Shown piece after piece: positions 23,696-30,611 of a stretch of DNA of 30,611 nt. The notes beneath the pieces are model-generated. The model ran no database searches and had not been told where the DNA came from. It saw only the letters and a list, made by a program, of their open reading frames with translations. The translations under genes and the position numbers were made by a program. Numbering within the stretch: position 1 is the first letter of the stretch; each line of letters opens with the position of its first letter. Source of the stretch: RGIG3009 sp964470515 (lineage in GTDB: Bacteria; Bacillota; Clostridia; Oscillospirales; Acutalibacteraceae); the NCBI GenBank assembly GCA_964470515.1, contig CAYYDD010000012.1, positions 1-30,611 of the forward strand, in the 5' to 3' direction.

Positions 23696-24795
23696 ACGCG
23701 CTTCAGCCGCACCGGCAGCACGAGGAACAGAAAGCTGTCACCCGACGTCGGCAAAATCTTCATCGGACCCTGCGCACCGCTCAGCTCAATGATGATCTCA
23801 TCGCTCTCGGTATTGCGCAGTGCATCCAGCAGAAAACGGCTGTTAAAGCCCATTTCCTCCTGCCTCCCATCGATTTTCGCGCTCACCGTGTCATTCGCAC
23901 TGCCCAGCGCCGTAATACACGACAGCGAGATCTGGTCGTCCTTAAAACGGCAGATCAACGGCGATTTCAGACGGTCGTTTATGACCAGCGACGCACGGTC
24001 GACCGCGTCGATCATTTCACGGGTATTCAGACGAACCGTCGTACTCGTCTGCGTCGGGATCGCCTTGCGATACGGCAAAAATTCACCGTCCAGCAGACGG
24101 GAAAACACAGAATAACCGCCGATCTCCATAATGATATGACGGGCACCCACCGTAACGTACAACGGCTGCTCCTCGTCATTGAGCAGCTTGAGCACCTCAT
24201 TCAGCGTTTTTCCGGGTACCACGAACTGCAGCTCCTCCTCGCTGTTGATTGGCTCCGAGCGCATAGCCAGACGCGAGCCGTCTACCGCCACCAAACGTAG
24301 GATATGGTCGTTGATCTCAAACTGCACACCGGTATGCACCGGGCGCGTATCCGTCTGCGCCACGGCAAACAGGGTCTGTCGGATCATACTTTTCAACACG
24401 TTCTGCTGCATCGTCATAGCCGCACCGTTATTGATGGTGGGCAGCTCCGGATAATCCACCGAAGAAAAGCCCATAATGGTAAATTCCGATTGACCGCAAC
24501 GGATCACCGTATTATTTTTATCGTTGCTTTCGATGAGGATCTCATCCGCCGGCATACGGCGCAGGATCTCCGAGAACAGCTTCGCTGTCAGCACGATCTC
24601 GCCGGGCTCGTCCACCTGCGCCTCAATGGTGGTGGTGATGCCCAATTCCATATCGTAGCCCGCCAAAAACAGCGAAGAGGCGTTAGCCCGCAGTAAGATA
24701 CCTTCCAAAGCCGGTAACGCCGATTTGGAAGCTACAGCACGCTGCACGCTGTTGACAGCATCCGCCAGAGCTTGCCGATCACAATAGATACGCAT
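23692..24795 (-). CDS. dnaN: DNA polymerase III beta sliding clamp
   Basis: A 367-aa sliding clamp with three repeated domains that encircle DNA and bind polymerase and repair factors. MRIYCDRQALADAVNSVQRA at the start, GMxE-type GYDMELGITTTIEAQV near residue 55, SVDYPELP and the C-terminal FLFLVLPVRLKRV are typical. The ATG at 24795 is preceded by AAAGGATGA. The origin lies directly upstream, between dnaN and dnaA. Its stop overlaps the yaaA start. Confidence 0.96.
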   Translation of the reverse strand: MRIYCDRQALADAVNSVQRAVASKSALPALEGILLRANASSLFLAGYDMELGITTTIEAQVDEPGEIVLTAKLFSEILRRMPADEILIESNDKNNTVIRCGQSEFTIMGFSSVDYPELPTINNGAAMTMQQNVLKSMIRQTLFAVAQTDTRPVHTGVQFEINDHILRLVAVDGSRLAMRSEPINSEEELQFVVPGKTLNEVLKLLNDEEQPLYVTVGARHIIMEIGGYSVFSRLLDGEFLPYRKAIPTQTSTTVRLNTREMIDAVDRASLVINDRLKSPLICRFKDDQISLSCITALGSANDTVSAKIDGRQEEMGFNSRFLLDALRNTESDEIIIELSGAQGPMKILPTSGDSFLFLVLPVRLKRV

Positions 24796-25093
24796 AACTC
24801 ATTCATCCTTTCAAATACACTTTTAAAAATGTTATTTTACAAAAATATATATTCTATTTATAGTTGTTGTAGTAGGGGCTGTGAATTTGTGAAAAATCTC
24901 AATTTTCACAGCAACCAAGCGGCTTCACACCTTATCCCCCTCCGTGGAATTCGCGTGGACACGTATTGAAAGATGTGAACACAAATTTTTTCATCCACAC
25001 GCTGTGAAAATCGGTGAGTGGAAAGTGAAAAAATTGTGAATAACTCGTTGGTTCTTTTCACAACACTTCACAGCAATTCACGCAGTTTTTCAC
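24796..25093. other. oriC: Chromosomal origin (oriC) between dnaN and dnaA
   Basis: A 298-bp gap with three parts. (1) An AT-rich unwinding element, about 24815-24860 (runs of A and T such as AAAAATATATATTCTATTTA). (2) A DnaA-trio, TAG-TTG-TTG-TAG-TAG (24861-24875), then GGGC, then TGTGAATTT (24880-24888), in the order DUE, trio, G-rich step, box described for the Bacillus unwinding system. (3) Nine exact TGTGAA or TTCACA hexamers between 24880 and 25072, plus TCATCCACA (24991-24999) and TGTGAATAA (25035-25043), each one base from the DnaA box TTATCCACA or its complement. Confidence 0.85.
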
Positions 25094-26431
25094 TTAATTA
25101 TCCGAGATGTTTTTGATAATATCGTTGACCAGACCCTTGAAGCTCGGATTTGAGGCCATACGCTCCTCAACCTTCTGAATGGCATACACGACACTGGAAT
25201 GGTCGCGGCCACCGAATTCCTGTCCGATCTCTTTCATCGGTAGTGAGGTAATGTATCGCACCACGTATTCCGCAACCTGACGGGCTGACGAGATCGCCGC
25301 CGACTTTTTATTAGAACGGATATCCTCGGCTGTGACCTGCATCGTGCGTGCTACCTCGGTGATGATACGCTCCACCGTGATAGGCACGGGCTGATTGTCA
25401 TTCTTGATATCGCGGATCGCCGCCTGCGCCGTGATGATGGACGGACGCTCGCCCTCCAGCATACACTGTGCCTGCATACGGCGAACGACACCCTCCAGCT
25501 GCCGCACGTTTGTCTTTAGCTGTGAGGCTATATACTCAGCCACATCGTCGTGCACGTCCATTCCAAGAATTTCCGCCTTACGCTTGATAATGGCGATGCG
25601 GGTCTCCAGATCCGGCGGCTGGATATCGGCCAGCAGGCCCATCTCAAACCGGCTACGCAGGCGCTCGGTCAGCGTGGCGATCTCGCGCGGAGGACGGTCC
25701 GAGGACAGTACGATCTGCTTGTTGGCCTGATGCAATGCATCAAACGTGTGAAAAAATTCTTCCTGTGTGCTCTGCTTACCGGCCAAGAATTGAATATCGT
25801 CGATCAGCAGCACGTCTACCTGACGGTACTTTGCACGGAACTCCGTCATATTGCCTTTACCGATAGCTTCGACCAGCTCAATGGTGATGTTTTCACCCTT
25901 GGTGTACAAAATACGGGTATCCGGCGCGTTTTTCTTGATCTCATTGCAGATGGCAAACAACAAATGCGTTTTACCGAGACCGGAGCCGCCGTAGATAAAC
26001 AGCGGGTTGTACGAGCCGGCGGGCTTGAGTGCGACCGCCTGCGCTGCGGCGTGGGCAAATTTATTGGAGGCACCGACTACGAAATTTTCAAACGAATACT
26101 CATAATCCGACGACCGCTTACCAAACAGATTTTCCGCACTGGGAAAATTCGGATCAGCTATGGGATTTTCCTCGTGTGTTTCCTCAGAGATCACCTTGAT
26201 CTCAAAGGGAATGCCCAATACCTGCTGAAACGCATCCTTGATCTTGCTCGCATATTGACCCAAAATGATACCGCGCTGAAAATCGGTATGTACCTGCAAT
26301 ACTACGGTGTTACCCTCAATACCGCACGGCTCAATGCATTTGATCCACATATTGTACGCCACTTCGCTGATATCGCTCTGTGCGTGCAGATATTCCAATA
26401 CGCCTGTCCACGCTTGTTTAATGCTCTCCAT
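25094..26431 (-). CDS. dnaA: Chromosomal replication initiator DnaA
   Basis: A 445-aa AAA+ initiator. Domain I (1-85) is followed by a short linker and the AAA+ domain with GGSGLGKTHL (Walker A), LLIDDIQFLAGK (Walker B) and SSDRPPREI (sensor). The C-terminal DNA-binding helix-turn-helix carries the box-recognition motif GGRDHSSVVYAIQKVEE. The frame opens at a TTG at 26458, but the ATG at 26431 has AAAGGAGAA 10 bases upstream and gives the normal start MESIKQAW. It initiates replication at the gap before dnaN. It is divergent from rpmH. Confidence 0.96.
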   Translation of the reverse strand: MESIKQAWTGVLEYLHAQSDISEVAYNMWIKCIEPCGIEGNTVVLQVHTDFQRGIILGQYASKIKDAFQQVLGIPFEIKVISEETHEENPIADPNFPSAENLFGKRSSDYEYSFENFVVGASNKFAHAAAQAVALKPAGSYNPLFIYGGSGLGKTHLLFAICNEIKKNAPDTRILYTKGENITIELVEAIGKGNMTEFRAKYRQVDVLLIDDIQFLAGKQSTQEEFFHTFDALHQANKQIVLSSDRPPREIATLTERLRSRFEMGLLADIQPPDLETRIAIIKRKAEILGMDVHDDVAEYIASQLKTNVRQLEGVVRRMQAQCMLEGERPSIITAQAAIRDIKNDNQPVPITVERIITEVARTMQVTAEDIRSNKKSAAISSARQVAEYVVRYITSLPMKEIGQEFGGRDHSSVVYAIQKVEERMASNPSFKGLVNDIIKNISDN

Positions 26432-26477
26432 CGCGTTTTTTCTCCTTTTAAATTCCAACGTCGCGCCGTATATATAA

Positions 26478-26507
26478 TATATAATATAGGATATATAATA
26501 CAGTCAA
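26478..26507 (-). promoter_or_regulatory. Probable dnaA promoter
   Basis: On the minus strand, TTGACT (26502-26507), an 18-bp spacer, and TATATA (26478-26483), in a very AT-rich tract (26471-26520) where other TATAAT-like hexamers overlap. The leader to the dnaA start is roughly 40 nt. Confidence 0.5.
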
Positions 26508-26743
26508 TTAATTATAGCATACCTTAATGGTAAATACAATACCAATTTTTAATTTTTCGGGATGCAAAACGGAAAAACCACCCGCACGGCAAACCAAGCA
26601 AAAAAAGCCCTTAAAAGGACAAACAGACGGGTATAAAATTAACAAAAATCGGTGCATTTTTAAAAAAACACAATTTTATGTTGACTTTTATAGACAGTCT
26701 GTTATATAATAAAATCTCGCAAGAGGCGAAAGGGGGTACAACC
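26508..26743. other. Gap between dnaA and rpmH
   Basis: No gene. It contains the dnaA promoter tract on the left and the rpmH promoter on the right. I see no exact DnaA box and no TGTGAA cluster here, unlike the dnaN-dnaA gap, so the initiation site is on the other side of dnaA. Confidence 0.5.
26681..26710 (+). promoter_or_regulatory. Promoter of rpmH-rnpA-yidD-yidC-jag
   Basis: TTGACT (26681-26686), an 18-bp spacer, and a consensus TATAAT (26705-26710). A GAAAGGGGG ribosome binding site (26728-26736) precedes the rpmH ATG. This is the strongest vegetative promoter seen in the window, as expected for a ribosomal protein gene. Confidence 0.8.
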
Positions 26744-26878
26744 ATGCTTCGGACTTATCAACCCAAGAAAAGACATCGCAAAATGGAACACGGTTTCCGC
26801 AAGAGAATGGCAACTGCCAATGGCCGTAAGGTGCTGGCTCGCCGCAGAGCGAAAGGTAGAAAACATCTCACCTATTAA
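26744..26878 (+). CDS. rpmH: 50S ribosomal protein L34
   Basis: A 44-aa, strongly basic ribosomal protein: MLRTYQPKKRHRKMEHGFRK, then RMATANGRKVLARRRAKGRK and HLTY. These match the L34 signature throughout. The start is ATG 26744 behind GAAAGGGGG. An upstream in-frame ATG lies inside the promoter and is not used. A hairpin with a T run follows at once, so much transcription probably ends before rnpA. Confidence 0.97.
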   Translation: MLRTYQPKKRHRKMEHGFRKRMATANGRKVLARRRAKGRKHLTY

Positions 26879-26903
26879 AAAGGCCGCCCAGCGGCTTTTT
26901 TTT
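26877..26903 (+). terminator. Terminator or attenuator between rpmH and rnpA
   Basis: GCCGC-CCA-GCGGC with one extra G on the left side and flanking A and T runs (eight T residues). It probably lets only part of transcription continue into rnpA, matching the higher demand for L34. Confidence 0.75.
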
Positions 26904-26922
26904 ATAGCTATGGAGTATGGCT

Positions 26923-27258
26923 ATGACAACATTGTACACGCTCAAGCTGAATAAGGATTTCAAGACGGCGTATTATCACGGTAAGGCCTTCGTGCATCCG
27001 CTGCTGATCTTGTATGTACGCAAAAACCGCGAGAAAGTCTCCCGTATCGGCATCACCACCGGTAAAAAGGTGGGGGGTGCCGTGCAGCGTAATCGATGCC
27101 GCCGCATTATCCGTGAGGCATACCGTCCGCTATGCCCGCAGCTGAAGGGGCATTACGATCTGGTGTTCGTCGCACGGAAAGCAACGGTTCACAGCACCAG
27201 CACCGCACTGCACGAGGTCATAAAGCAGCAGCTCAAAAAAGCGGGGCTACTGTTATGA
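26923..27258 (+). CDS. rnpA: Ribonuclease P protein component
   Basis: A 111-aa basic protein that binds the RNA subunit of RNase P for 5' tRNA maturation. The RNR motif is seen as AVQRNRCRRIIREAYR, preceded by RIGITTGKKVGGA and followed by GHYDLVFVARKAT, all typical. Start choice: the ATG at 26923 lies 7 bases after GGAG (26912-26915); the ATG at 26917 would be too close. The yidD start overlaps its stop (ATGA). Confidence 0.95.
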   Translation: MTTLYTLKLNKDFKTAYYHGKAFVHPLLILYVRKNREKVSRIGITTGKKVGGAVQRNRCRRIIREAYRPLCPQLKGHYDLVFVARKATVHSTSTALHEVIKQQLKKAGLLL

Positions 27259-27488
27259 AACGTGTGTTTATCTGGCTTATCCGCGGCTATCAAAAATGGA
27301 TATCTCCGCATTTTCCGCCTTCCTGTCGGTTCGTTCCTACTTGTTCTTCGTATGCGATCCAGGCGATCGAGCGGTTCGGAGTATTGCGTGGCGGCTTTTT
27401 GACGGTCAAACGTCTGTGCCGCTGTCATCCTTTGGGCGGACACGGGTACGATCCCGTGCCGGAAAAGAAAACAGACAACGAAAAATAA
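27255..27488 (+). CDS. yidD: Membrane protein insertion efficiency factor YidD
   Basis: A 77-aa small membrane-associated protein that assists YidC. MKRVFIWLIRGYQKWISPHF, then PPSCRFVPTCSSYAIQAIER and KRLCRCHPLGGHGYDPVPEK are the family hallmarks, including the Cys residues near residues 24, 31 and 55. The ATG at 27255 overlaps the rnpA stop by four bases, so translation is coupled, and yidC follows after 18 bases. Confidence 0.96.
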   Translation: MKRVFIWLIRGYQKWISPHFPPSCRFVPTCSSYAIQAIERFGVLRGGFLTVKRLCRCHPLGGHGYDPVPEKKTDNEK

Positions 27489-27506
27489 TGTAATCAGGAG
27501 GGCTTT

Positions 27507-28664
27507 ATGACCGCTATATTGGACGTTGTGGCAATTCCTCTCGGATTTTTACTCAAACTTATCTATGGCGTTATCCCCAATTACTATGTCGCTATCTTTT
27601 TATTTGTGTTGCTTATCCGCCTGCTACTGTTTCCGCTGTCGCTGAAAACGCAGAAAAATCAGGCTGACCGTGCTAAGCTCACGCCGCGTCTCAACGCGTT
27701 GCAGAAAAAGTACGGCAAGGACCCGAAAAAGCTGCAAGAAAAACAGATGGCTCTGTACGAGAAAAACGGTGTCAGCCTCACGGGCGGCTGTATGCCGATG
27801 CTGGTGCAGATGCTGGTGCTGTTCGGTATCATTTCGGTCATCTATTCACCCATCAAGCACATTACTTCCATTCCGAACGACGTGGTGGAGGCTTCCATCG
27901 TGGCGATGACGGGGGAGGGCGAGCTGGATCCCAAGCAGTTTGCCAGCGGTAGCTACTACCGTGAGCTGCGTATGATGCAAAATCTCGAAAATTATAAAGA
28001 CAAAGTAATCGCCGGGATTGCCGAACTGGATGCATACGATGAAGCGCAGGCTACGCAATACTACAATGAAATGGTTGATTTTGAAGATAATTTCAACTTC
28101 TTAGGTCAGAATATGCTGGATCAGCCGTGGAATGATAAGGGCTTTATGGGTATCAACACCCTGTGGCTCATTCCGCTCATTTCCGGTTTCACCGCTATGC
28201 TGTCGGGTATGCTGTCGATGCATTACAATAAGCAGGGCGGGGGAGATGCTCAGCCGCAGGCTCAGGGCTGCAGCAACGTGATGATGTTCGGTATGATGCC
28301 GGCAATGTCGCTGTTCATCGCGTTCACCGTTCCCGGTGCTGTCGGTATCTACTGGGTGTTCTCCAACCTGATCGCTATGCTACAGACCTTTATCCTCAAC
28401 CAGATTTATAACCCTGCTAAAATCCGTGTGCAGGCGGAGAAGGAGTATGAGGAACGCAAAAAGCAGAAGGAAGAGGATAAAAAGCGGTTGGCCGAGGCGC
28501 GTGCCCGCGAGCAGCGCGAGCAGGCACAGCAGATGAACGAGGAAAAGAAGGGCGGTCAGAAGGGTAAGGGTAAACAAAAGCCCAAAACCGAAGCGGCACC
28601 CGCCGAGGAAGCACCGGCCGAAGCAAAGCCGAAAACCACGGAAGAAAGCGACAAAACGGAGTGA
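27507..28664 (+). CDS. yidC: Membrane protein insertase YidC (Oxa1 family)
   Basis: A 385-aa insertase with five membrane helices. The first helix is near residues 5-25. The substrate-groove Arg is in LLIRLLLFPLSLKTQ (about residues 36-50). A cytoplasmic coiled-coil hairpin (KLTPRLNALQKKYGKDPKKL) is followed by GGCMPMLVQMLVLFGI, a long extracytoplasmic loop (about 115-215) and the last helices (IPLISGFTAMLSG; MPAMSLFIAFTVPGAVGIYW). The tail (about 312-385) is Lys/Glu/Ala-rich. No lipobox is seen at the N-terminus. The large outer loop and charged tail are longer than in Bacillus homologues. Start ATG 27507 with AGGAGGG upstream. Confidence 0.94.
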   Translation: MTAILDVVAIPLGFLLKLIYGVIPNYYVAIFLFVLLIRLLLFPLSLKTQKNQADRAKLTPRLNALQKKYGKDPKKLQEKQMALYEKNGVSLTGGCMPMLVQMLVLFGIISVIYSPIKHITSIPNDVVEASIVAMTGEGELDPKQFASGSYYRELRMMQNLENYKDKVIAGIAELDAYDEAQATQYYNEMVDFEDNFNFLGQNMLDQPWNDKGFMGINTLWLIPLISGFTAMLSGMLSMHYNKQGGGDAQPQAQGCSNVMMFGMMPAMSLFIAFTVPGAVGIYWVFSNLIAMLQTFILNQIYNPAKIRVQAEKEYEERKKQKEEDKKRLAEARAREQREQAQQMNEEKKGGQKGKGKQKPKTEAAPAEEAPAEAKPKTTEESDKTE

Positions 28665-28695
28665 TCCGTGGAAATAGAGGAAAGGACTAACGATC

Positions 28696-29565
28696 GTGCA
28701 AAAAGAAGTTATTAAAGAGGCGGAGTCGGTCGAAAAGGCCGTCGAGCTCGCCGCAGCGGAGCTGGAAGTATCCATCGATGAGCTTATCATTGAGGTGCTG
28801 CAGGAGCCGCAGAAGAAAACGCTGGGTCTGTTCGGCGGAATGCCGGCAAAAATTCGCGCAATGCTTCCCGAAAAGGATGCGGCGGCCGTGGCCGTGGCAT
28901 TTTTGGAAGATGTTCTGACCAAAATGGGTGTCGAGCAGGTATCCGTTTCGATCAAGGAAGAGGAAGGTCACTATACGCTGTCGCTTGAGGGCGAGGATCT
29001 CGGCTTCATCATCGGTCGCCGCGGCGACACGCTGGATGCGTTGCAGTACCTCACCAGTCTGGTAGCCAACCGCGTAGGCGGTGATTATCATCGCTTTTCC
29101 ATCAATATCGGCAACTACCGCGAAAAGAGGGAAAAGACGCTGTCGGGTCTGGCTCGCAAGACCGCGATTCAGGCGGCCAAGACAGGTCGCAGCACCGCAC
29201 TGGAGCCGATGAATCCTTATGAGCGCCGAATCATTCATACTGCGGTGCAGAAGGTCGAGGGCGCGACCTCGTACAGCGTCGGCAGTGAACCGAACCGTCA
29301 CGTGGTGGTTGCCCCGTCTGAGGATAACCCCGTCAAGAGCCGCCCCACCCGCCGTCGCGGCGGTCGTGGCAACGGTGGCGGCAATGACCGTCCCGCGCGG
29401 GGTGAGCGTCGTTCTGACGCGATGCCCGAGCGCCCGATGCGCGAGGTGCGCAAGTTCGTCCCGCGCAGCAACCCGGTCAACAACGCCGAGGATTACGCTC
29501 CCCCGGAGCGCACGCAGTCCGAGACTGAAAACAAAGCGACTCTCTACGGTCGCATCGATCTGTAA
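28696..29565 (+). CDS. jag: RNA-binding protein Jag/KhpB (Jag_N-KH-R3H)
   Basis: 289 aa. The Jag N-terminal domain (residues 1-50; VEKAVELAAAELEVSIDELI, then KKTLGLFGGMPAKIRA) is followed by a KH domain (GFIIGRRGDTLDALQYLTSL) and an R3H domain (EPMNPYERRIIHTAVQ). KhpB/Jag binds RNA and affects cell wall and division. The C-terminal 75 residues are an unusual Arg/Gly-rich, probably disordered tail (RRRGGRGNGGGNDRPARGER), ending ATLYGRIDL. The start is GTG 28696, with GGAAAGGAC (about 28679-28687) upstream, and the gene lies 31 bases after yidC. Confidence 0.93.
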   Translation: MQKEVIKEAESVEKAVELAAAELEVSIDELIIEVLQEPQKKTLGLFGGMPAKIRAMLPEKDAAAVAVAFLEDVLTKMGVEQVSVSIKEEEGHYTLSLEGEDLGFIIGRRGDTLDALQYLTSLVANRVGGDYHRFSINIGNYREKREKTLSGLARKTAIQAAKTGRSTALEPMNPYERRIIHTAVQKVEGATSYSVGSEPNRHVVVAPSEDNPVKSRPTRRRGGRGNGGGNDRPARGERRSDAMPERPMREVRKFVPRSNPVNNAEDYAPPERTQSETENKATLYGRIDL

Positions 29566-29566
29566 G

Positions 29567-29600
29567 AAAAAACACCGACGCTTCGGCGTCGGTGTTTTTA
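29567..29600. terminator. Strong bidirectional terminator between jag and rsmA
   Basis: A perfect 14-bp stem, AAAAACACCGACGC (29568-29581) with GCGTCGGTGTTTTT (29586-29599), capped by TTCG. A and T runs on both ends let it stop both converging operons. Confidence 0.97.
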
Positions 29601-29604
29601 GCTG

Positions 29605-30468
29605 TTAGGCATTATTTCCTAAAAATTCTGCTAATCGGGCGAATTGTGCGAGCGTCAGTTCCTCGGCGCGGGCGGTGGGGGATAACCCCGCCGTAGCCAA
29701 CGCCTCCAATAACGTCGTCTTTGCATACCCGGCGGTGCCCAGGGAATTGGACAGCGTTTTGCGCCGCTGTCCGAACGCTGCGCGGATCAAACGGAACAGC
29801 AGTGCTTCATTCGCCACCTTACACGGTGGTTTATCCCGCAACGGCAAGCGGATAACGCTGCTGTCCACCTTCGGTGCGGGCATAAAGCTCCCGCGTGATA
29901 CCGAGAAGAGGATCTCCGCTTCAGCGTAATACTGCACCGCCAGCGTCACCGCGCCGCAGTCCCGCGTACCCGGCAGCGCACATAACCGTTGCGCGGCTTC
30001 CTTTTGCACCAGCACCGTGATGCAGTGAAGCGGCAGCCGACTTTCCAGCAGTCCCATCAGAATGGGGGAGGTGATGTAGTACGGCAAATTGGCACACACC
30101 ACCACCGGCCAGCCGTCGGCGTACTGCTGTAGTAACGCCGCCACGTCCAATTTCAAAATATCGCCGTGTACCACGGTGACGTTATCACAGTCGGCCAGCG
30201 TTTCCGAAAGCACCGGCAGCAGGCGGTCGTCCAGCTCGACGCTGATGACCTTCGCTGCCACACGGGACAGCTCTCTGGTCAGCACGCCCAGCCCCGGCCC
30301 GATCTCCAACACGGCAAAGGTGCCGTCATCAAGACCCGGATGGCAGGACTCCGCCATACGCGGGCATACCGAGGGATTGATGAGAAAATTCTGCCCCAGT
30401 GCCTTGGAAAAGGAAAATCCGTGGTGGGTCAGTACCTCGCGGATGACCGACGTATCCGTAAGCCTCAC
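29605..30468 (-). CDS. rsmA: 16S rRNA dimethyladenosine transferase (RsmA/KsgA)
   Basis: A 287-aa SAM-dependent methyltransferase that dimethylates two adjacent adenines at the 3' end of 16S rRNA during 30S maturation. SAM-binding LGQNFLIN and LEIGPGLGVLTREL precede the catalytic VVCANLPYYITSPILM; the C-terminal helical domain has FSVSRGSFMPAPKVDSSVI. Length is normal. The start is GTG 30468, with GGAGG (about 30477-30481) eight bases upstream. It is transcribed towards jag and shares the terminator at 29567. Confidence 0.96.
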   Translation of the reverse strand: MRLTDTSVIREVLTHHGFSFSKALGQNFLINPSVCPRMAESCHPGLDDGTFAVLEIGPGLGVLTRELSRVAAKVISVELDDRLLPVLSETLADCDNVTVVHGDILKLDVAALLQQYADGWPVVVCANLPYYITSPILMGLLESRLPLHCITVLVQKEAAQRLCALPGTRDCGAVTLAVQYYAEAEILFSVSRGSFMPAPKVDSSVIRLPLRDKPPCKVANEALLFRLIRAAFGQRRKTLSNSLGTAGYAKTTLLEALATAGLSPTARAEELTLAQFARLAEFLGNNA

Positions 30469-30498
30469 AGCGGTACCTCCTTCATTGTTATCGGCTCT

Positions 30499-30527
30499 AT
30501 TGTACCACGAACGGATATAAAGTGCAA
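30499..30527 (-). promoter_or_regulatory. rsmA promoter
   Basis: On the minus strand, TTGCAC (30522-30527), a 17-bp spacer, and TACAAT (30499-30504), leaving a leader of about 25 nt before the GTG start. Confidence 0.7.
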
Positions 30528-30559
30528 CCGTGGCTTTTTGGACAAAAATTAGCCGATGT

Positions 30560-30611
30560 AGGTGTTACAATGATGTGTGACAAAAGATAAAAAAGAGTAG
30601 CGAATAGGAGT
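30560..30611 (+). promoter_or_regulatory. Promoter and RBS of a rightward gene beyond the window
   Basis: TGT-TACAAT (30563-30571) is an extended -10, and the window ends with TAGGAG (30605-30610), a plausible ribosome binding site. The gene itself is outside the window. No good -35 can be seen. Confidence 0.4.

Noticed and set aside
25550..26527. A 325-codon plus-strand frame over dnaA (and a similar one at 16202-17050 over gyrA)
   Set aside because: Complementary-frame artefacts of conserved genes; they have no initiation signals.
26527..26709. A 60-codon ORF upstream of rpmH
   Set aside because: It overlaps the rpmH promoter, is low-complexity and Lys/Asn-rich, and has no ribosome binding site.
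1..30611. CRISPR arrays, rRNA or tRNA genes, prophage genes
   Set aside because: I saw no regularly spaced repeats, no tRNA cloverleaf, no rRNA sequence and no phage structural genes.

Overview
The window is the chromosomal replication-origin region of a Gram-positive Clostridia-type bacterium. Gene content and order (rpmH-rnpA-yidD-yidC-jag to one side of dnaA; dnaN-yaaA-recF-remB-gyrB-gyrA to the other; parA/parB with parS sites), the GC-rich core genes, a QueT transporter with a preQ1-III-like leader, and a TnpV mobile module all point to a gut Oscillospirales/Ruminococcaceae-like organism. The genus cannot be fixed from the sequence.

Layout. 1-5.4 kb: a DUF554 membrane protein, a DUF1624 membrane acyltransferase-like protein, and a leftward operon parA-parB-serS-queT with two parS sites. 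5.4-11.4 kb (rightward): family-4 uracil-DNA glycosylase, a D,D-carboxypeptidase-like membrane protein with all three catalytic motifs altered, then the glycolytic cluster pgk-tpiA-gpmI. The pgk-tpiA gap is filled end to end by what looks like a folded RNA of about 270 nt: a 24-bp terminal stem enclosing a clean three-way junction. 11.4-13.98 kb: an AT-richer accessory patch with a TnpV module, an unknown 370-aa gene with a truncated partner, the tail of a decayed REP-associated (Y1) transposase, and a REP-like palindrome. 13.98-26.4 kb (leftward): mnmE, gyrA, two paralogous YcxB-like membrane proteins lodged between gyrA and gyrB, gyrB, remB, recF, yaaA, dnaN, oriC, dnaA. 26.7-29.6 kb (rightward): rpmH, rnpA, yidD, yidC, jag. 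29.6-30.5 kb: rsmA/ksgA (leftward), convergent with jag.

How the genes work together. DnaA, DnaN, RecF and gyrase start and maintain replication from the dnaN-dnaA intergenic origin. That origin shows an AT-rich unwinding element, a DnaA-trio, a G-rich step and a cluster of TGTGAA-type boxes. ParA/ParB act on the two parS sites for origin segregation. rpmH/rnpA/yidD/yidC/jag serve ribosome, RNase P and membrane-protein biogenesis. pgk-tpiA-gpmI carry three consecutive lower/mid-glycolysis steps.

Most notable observations: the putative structured RNA between pgk and tpiA; the queT leader with a pseudoknot that masks the ribosome binding site; the origin architecture with variant DnaA boxes; the degenerate carboxypeptidase; the two unknown membrane proteins inside the gyrase operon; and the decayed accessory island beside mnmE.
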